From Corallium rubrum (Eukaryota > Cnidaria > Anthozoa > Scleralcyonacea > Coralliidae): DNA of 64,000 nucleotides. The translations under genes and the position numbers were made by a program. The notes beneath the pieces were generated by a model, which was given only the letters and a program-made list of their open reading frames with translations, was not told the DNA's origin and searched no databases. Below are positions 60,111 to 64,000 of the stretch, in pieces (the stretch's first letter is position 1; each line of letters begins with the position of its first letter). The stretch is taken from positions 4,451,427-4,515,426 of the forward strand of contig OZ036010.1 in assembly GCA_964035015.1 (NCBI GenBank), given 5' to 3'.

Positions 60111-60689
60111 TTTTGATTCTTCGGTGTATTTAGATGGCACTGGACATGAATTAAATTATTTGAATTGCTTTTTCCATTTCTTAGCTTGTCATTCTCGCTT
60201 CTTCTTGTTTGCCTGGTGGGTATAGGACGGCGTCATAAGGGTAACGATTTTAAGCAACGAAAAGGAGTCCCTCCTTTTGGCCATTTTGATACTTTATGAA
60301 TATTCAAAAATTGTTCTCCGATTGTGATCTTTCTCTTTCCTTTCAAAAATACACTCTCATTACGTGGATTGCTATTGTGCAAATTGTTATCACCCCTATT
60401 ATTACTTAAACCAATTATCGATTTCTGTCGATTCTGGTTTTGAATTAGACGCTGCAGTGGTTGTATTGATTGGCCAGGTTGCTTGTCAGATTCAGCCTTA
60501 TTTCCAAATTGGTTATCTGAAGGACAACTATAAATACGGGCTTTAAATGGTCTCGGTGGTTGGATCTATTTTCTACTCGATCGTCTTGGTTACGATGGTT
60601 AAATTCATTATCTTCTCGGTCTTCATGAATATTGTCGTTGAGGTCTTTCAAAACAGAAAATCTGTTACCAGAGACTTGATTATTTATTT

Positions 60690-61425
60690 ATTTATTTATT
60701 TATTTATTAAGTTTTGCCACAAGGTTCAACAAGAATAGTAATTAATTAAAATTAAAAAAAAACCAAAAAAAACAACAAAACAAAACAAAAAAACAAAACA
60801 AAAAAAAACAAAACAACAACAAACAAACTTCATTACTTACAGTGAAAGTTAAGTTATAACGTAAAATCTAAAATAATGTGGCAGGGTTGCCGCAACAGCA
60901 ATCGCCAATTACTGCGGTCCCAAGCAAAAAGAAAAGGCCATATTAATTATTTGCGTTGTATTAATTATTTTATAAGTATTAATTATTAACCATTAATTAT
61001 TGTCAAATATTAATTATTAGTTCTTATTTACCAATCATTAAGTATTAATCGTCAGTCGCCAACTACAAATTATCAACCACCAATTGCCGATAATTTATCC
61101 AACAATTATCTTAATTAGCAATTAACAGTCAATATCCAACAATCAGCAGCCAACGATCAATAATTAACAATTAATCAATTAATCAACCAATCCATTAATT
61201 AATTAATTAATTAAATCAATTAATTAACCAATCAATCAACCAATTAATCAATTAATTAGACATTAGATACAACAGCAGATCGCACTAATAAGACTGTGCG
61301 CTGTGTTGCATCTCAAACAGATGGTTTTCCATGACCTCGGGTCTTCTGGGTCGTACAGCTGGTCCACTGCTGCTTGGTAGTAAAGCTGAAGCTGGCTCTT
61401 AAACTGTCTGAGAGTGGTTCCCTTT
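60690..61425 (-). pseudogene. LINE 2 3' fragment inserted in LINE 1
   Basis: From 61425 downward the frame reads TTLRQFKSQLQLYYQAAVD then DPEDPRSWKTICLRCN, the same C-terminal tail as the fragment at 25193-25515. An AT-rich 3' region with (TTAA) motifs and a (TTTA)n run at about 60690-60710 follows. LINE 1 ORF1 is cut exactly at both borders. Confidence 0.65.
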
Positions 61426-62060
61426 CTACTTTCCCTTTCTATTATGACTGAGGCTTGACTTGGTGGGTGGTTTTAATTCGCATTGTCGTCTTTTCCCCTG
61501 TGGTAATCGATTTTGCGGGAATCTATTCTTCATAGTTGTCCAACGTTGCTCATTTATTCTGCATTGTTCAGTTTCATTACCTACATTTACGTCATTCATC
61601 TTTGCACTGTTTGTCTTGTCTTGTATAATTAAATCCAGCGCGCACCTCAGAGAATCATTTTCCTCTTCGTGTTTAATGACTTTAGTCTCAAGAGAAATAA
61701 TGGTATTCTTCAACTCTTTGACCTCACTGTCTCGCTCTTTTACAATAAAACGGTCTTCTTCTAACCGTTTTGATTTTTCTCTTTCTTCGAGGATTTCCCG
61801 CTTCTGACGATTCATTTCTTCATTATCGCTTGAAATTCCCACAGTCGCCGAGTTCACTTGTGAGTCAATTCTTTTCTGGAGAATGACAACATCCAATTTC
61901 ACACCCTCAAGTTCGGCAGCTAGCACTCCACATGAACATCGACAGCCGGAGGACGATGATGAATAATCATCAATAAGATTTATAAAATCAGCCTTAGATT
62001 TGGCCTCAAATTCGGGAGATCCTTTGGTCGGTGTTGTTGTTGCTACTGTTTCATTGACGT
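61426..62060 (-). pseudogene. LINE 1 ORF1-like coiled-coil protein
   Basis: The frame includes KGSPEFEAKSKADFINLIDD, a Cys pair-containing CRCSCG stretch, and a long coiled coil (EEMNRQKREILEEREKSKRL, then VKELKNTIISLETKVIKHEE) typical of LINE ORF1 oligomerisation regions. It runs into LINE 2 at 61425. Confidence 0.5.
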
Positions 62061-62061
62061 C

Positions 62062-62115
62062 TTATCCTCTTAATTGCTACTATATGATTACATATAGTAG
62101 CAATTAAGAGGATAA
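62062..62115. other. perfect 25-bp-arm hairpin at the end of LINE 3
   Basis: TTATCCTCTTAATTGCTACT... and its exact inverse are separated by ATTA. The right arm is the 3' end of LINE 3, so the left arm may be a fold-back copy made during insertion. Confidence 0.75.
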
Positions 62116-63070
62116 TTTGACAAGTTTAAGTTTGAACAATGACAGAGACTTAATGTCATGAAAGTCAGGAGTTAAATTGTTAAAATCGTTCAGAGCGTGA
62201 TAAATTAATTTATGTTTTCCCCAGTTAGTCTTAGCTTTAGGTAAGTGGAATTTGGCCTTGCTTCTAGTATGGTATTGGTGAAAATTGCTATTTGGTAGTA
62301 GTTCAAATCTTGAATCAAAAAATTGTTCAGACATTTAAAAATAAAGATACAGCGATGCTCGTGACGTCGGTCGTTTAGGCGTTTCCAGTTTAGGGTTTCC
62401 AAGGCTTGAGTGGCAGAAGAGCAAGCGAGTTGGTTTGTTATTATCTTGGCTGATTTGTTCTGTTGAGTTTGTAAAGTGTTCATCAAAGTTAGGTTCTTAT
62501 CACCCCATATAATATCTGCATAATCAAATAAAGGAAGGATAAGTGCGTTGAATAAGGTAAGACGGGCGTCTTGGATGTCAGCTTTTGAACATGGTCACTC
62601 CAAGTGAGAACTTCGTTTAAGATTACTCCTAAATATTTGAAAGAGGTTACTCGATCAAGAGGGGTTGCGTTAATTTTGATTGAAACTGTATTGAAAGATT
62701 TGAGGCGCTGTCGACTTCCAAACAATAGAGATTTCGATTTTACACAATTGAGAGTGAGTAGATTGCATCTAAGCCAATGAGCAACAGCTTCTAAGTCACT
62801 ATTTAGGTTGGATTCAATATCACTTGATGATTTTGAAGAGTAGTAGATAAGAGTATCTTCAGCGTGAAGGATTGTTTTACATCGTTTAAGACATCGCGGC
62901 AAATCATTGACTAAGATAAGGAAGAGTAGAGGACCTAATATGCTGCCCTGTGGCACACCGACTGAAACTGATTTAGGGCTGGAAAGTTCATTGCCAATGG
63001 ATGTTACTTGAGCGCGGTCAGCTAGGCAAGAGTTGAACCAAGTAGTTGCGTTGTTGTCTAGGCCTAAGTC
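62095..63070 (-). pseudogene. LINE 3 reverse transcriptase fragment
   Basis: In minus order: NATTWFNSCLADRAQVTSIG (about 63040), GVPQGSILGPLLFLILVNDL (about 62950-62900), ILHAEDTLIYY at the catalytic loop, FKYLGVILNEVLTWSDH, and a C-terminus with YHTRSKAKFHLPKAKTNWGK. The catalytic loop reads Ala-Glu-Asp where Ala-Asp-Asp is expected, and the frame shifts near 62580. It is 5'-truncated before RT motif A. Confidence 0.75.
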
Positions 63071-63094
63071 TTTTCGTTAGTCTTCTTTTAGTCT

Positions 63095-63445
63095 TTTAGT
63101 AATGAGTAATGAGTAATGATTTGAGTAATGATTTATTTAACGTCGTAAACACAGGATGTGGTCGCCCAATCATCCGAGCCAGAGGCTCATGTTAAAAGTG
63201 CACGACATAGACTAAGACCTAAGTGTTGATTTTACGGAGGGCGGAAAACCGCAGAACCCTGCGAAAAACCCTCGAAGCACAGGAGAGACCAACTAAACTC
63301 TACTCACATGAAATTCAAGTTCGAGAACGGAGCTATTCCCAGACGGTCACCCATCCAAGTACTAACCCCGTCCAACTGGGCTTAACTACAGCGGTGAGAG
63401 GCAGCGCCCTAACGGCACACGCCACCCGTGCTTCCCTTTGGGTCT
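63095..63445 (-). mobile_element. 5S-rRNA-derived SINE (SINE3-like)
   Basis: The minus-strand head (about 63430-63334) matches the 3' half of 5S rRNA including the internal promoter: AGTTAAGC (box A), then GGTTAGTACTTGGATGGG and GACC (box C). An unrelated body follows and an (ATTACTC)n tail ends at about 63095. The 5' portion of 5S is missing. Confidence 0.6.
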
Positions 63446-63473
63446 TAAAAAGAGTCTAAAAACACTCATATAC

Positions 63474-63560
63474 GTGGTTTCCATATGATCGCTACGATCG
63501 CTGCGAACGCCAAGTTCATTTCTGAGCGATCGTAGCGATTATATGGCAACCAGGCTTAAG
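63474..63560. mobile_element. short MITE with near-palindromic ATCGCTACGATCGC ends
   Basis: 'ggtttccatatgatcgctacgatcgc' and the inverse of 'aagcctggttgccatataatcgctacgatcgc' enclose about 30 bp. A longer relative is at 55766-56050. Confidence 0.6.
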
Positions 63561-63569
63561 AACGGAGCA

Positions 63570-63990
63570 TCATTTTTTCAGAACGTATATGTAGCGTAAC
63601 TTCTCGGAACGTGTAACGTAACTTACAGAACGTATGGCGTAATTTTTCTGAACGCAGGGTTTTAACTATTCTGAACGAAACGTAACTCTTCAGAATGTAA
63701 ATATTACCAGGGTTAAGTCACGTTGGCCTGAAAAACAGAGAAAAATCTTCTCGACGTTTCGAGCGAAGGCCCTTCGTTCGAAAACGTCGCTCGTTCGAAA
63801 AGGCCCTTCGTTCGAAAACGTCGCTCGAAACGTCGAGAAGATTTTTCTCTGTTTTTCAGGCCAACGTGACTTAACCCTGGTAATATTTGGATTTCTACCG
63901 TGGCCGACGCTGTCCTAGAAGCCTTTTTCAGAATGTAGCTTACCATAACTTCTCAGAATGTAAAGTGAGAGCAAGAAAGCAGTGTAACGT
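63570..63990. repeat. ~25-bp 'CAGAACGTA..GCGTAACTT' tandem repeat, split by a palindrome
   Basis: Diverged units at 63575-63697 and again at 63930-63990 flank the palindrome at 63699-63888. Similar units are near 55640-55750. Confidence 0.5.
63699..63888. mobile_element. 190-bp near-perfect palindrome
   Basis: AAATATTACCAGGGTTAAGT... is inverted at the other end, and the arms are nearly perfect to the centre, where 'gttcgaaaacgtcgctcg' occurs twice. The CGAAGGGCC/GAAACGTCG phrases resemble the hammerhead-like terminal modules of Penelope-type elements. Confidence 0.65.
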
Positions 63991-64000
63991 TTTAGATTAG

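Larger units (their letters stand above)
56920..62060 (-). mobile_element. LINE 1 (CR1/L2-like), nearly full length but dead, with two insertions
   Basis: In minus order: ORF1 (62060-61426), ORF1 tail (60660-60445), endonuclease (about 60100-59273), reverse transcriptase (58845-57038) and the GATA tail. LINE 2 debris (60690-61425) interrupts ORF1 and a foldback MITE (58849-59272) interrupts ORF2. Class assignment is by motif order and the GGVC-x-YI...PRG...YHPPG endonuclease stretch. Confidence 0.75.

Overview
The window reads as intron-rich, repeat-dense invertebrate nuclear DNA. A cnidarian, probably an anthozoan such as a coral or sea anemone, fits best. This rests on the mix of BEL/Pao, Penelope-like and CR1/L2-like retroelements, many MITEs, long simple-sequence tracts and a gene split into about 25 short exons; no single marker proves the clade. 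There is no sign of a bacterial, phage or plasmid system and no operon, riboswitch or CRISPR array.

Host genes. Between 35.3 and 50.8 kb, on the minus strand, lie about 25 small phased exons of a gamma-tubulin complex component 5 (GCP5, TUBGCP5) gene. I rebuilt them by joining splice sites and reading frames, because no single open frame shows the gene. At 1.2-1.9 kb, also on minus, is the first exon of a secreted or ER protein with a thioredoxin-like N-terminus and the start of a JmjC (JMJD8-like) domain. Weaker minus-strand exon candidates lie at 3.4-3.7 and 4.4-4.7 kb.

0-16 kb: hAT-like and MULE-like MITEs with visible target-site duplications; a tandem family (5.4-7.4 kb) whose core resembles a tRNA D-arm; a 3.4-kb minisatellite with a 16-bp period (8.4-11.9 kb) flanked by two copies of one foldback element; then more foldbacks.

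16-27 kb: two diverged copies of a roughly 1-kb repeat (17.0 and 24.2 kb) around a decayed Penelope-like element that is split by a 2.1-kb TTAA-flanked DNA transposon; also LINE debris and poly-G/poly-C tracts.

27-35 kb: an apparently intact BEL/Pao LTR retrotransposon with identical-looking 418-bp LTRs, 5-bp target duplications and one uninterrupted 2,099-residue polyprotein, inserted in an older foldback element.

35-51 kb: the GCP5 exons. Their introns hold (GACA)n/(GATA)n arrays, a hammerhead-like Penelope terminus with tandem 28-bp repeats, a 1.55-kb polypurine tract, a hAT MITE, a CACTC satellite, a tRNA-derived SINE and several foldbacks.

51-64 kb: a 4.5-kb CACTA/EnSpm-like element with palindromic subterminal arrays, then a nest of three LINEs (two with visibly damaged RT active sites), a 5S-rRNA-derived SINE and a near-perfect 190-bp palindrome.

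Most long open frames here come from low-complexity or tandem repeats and are not genes.
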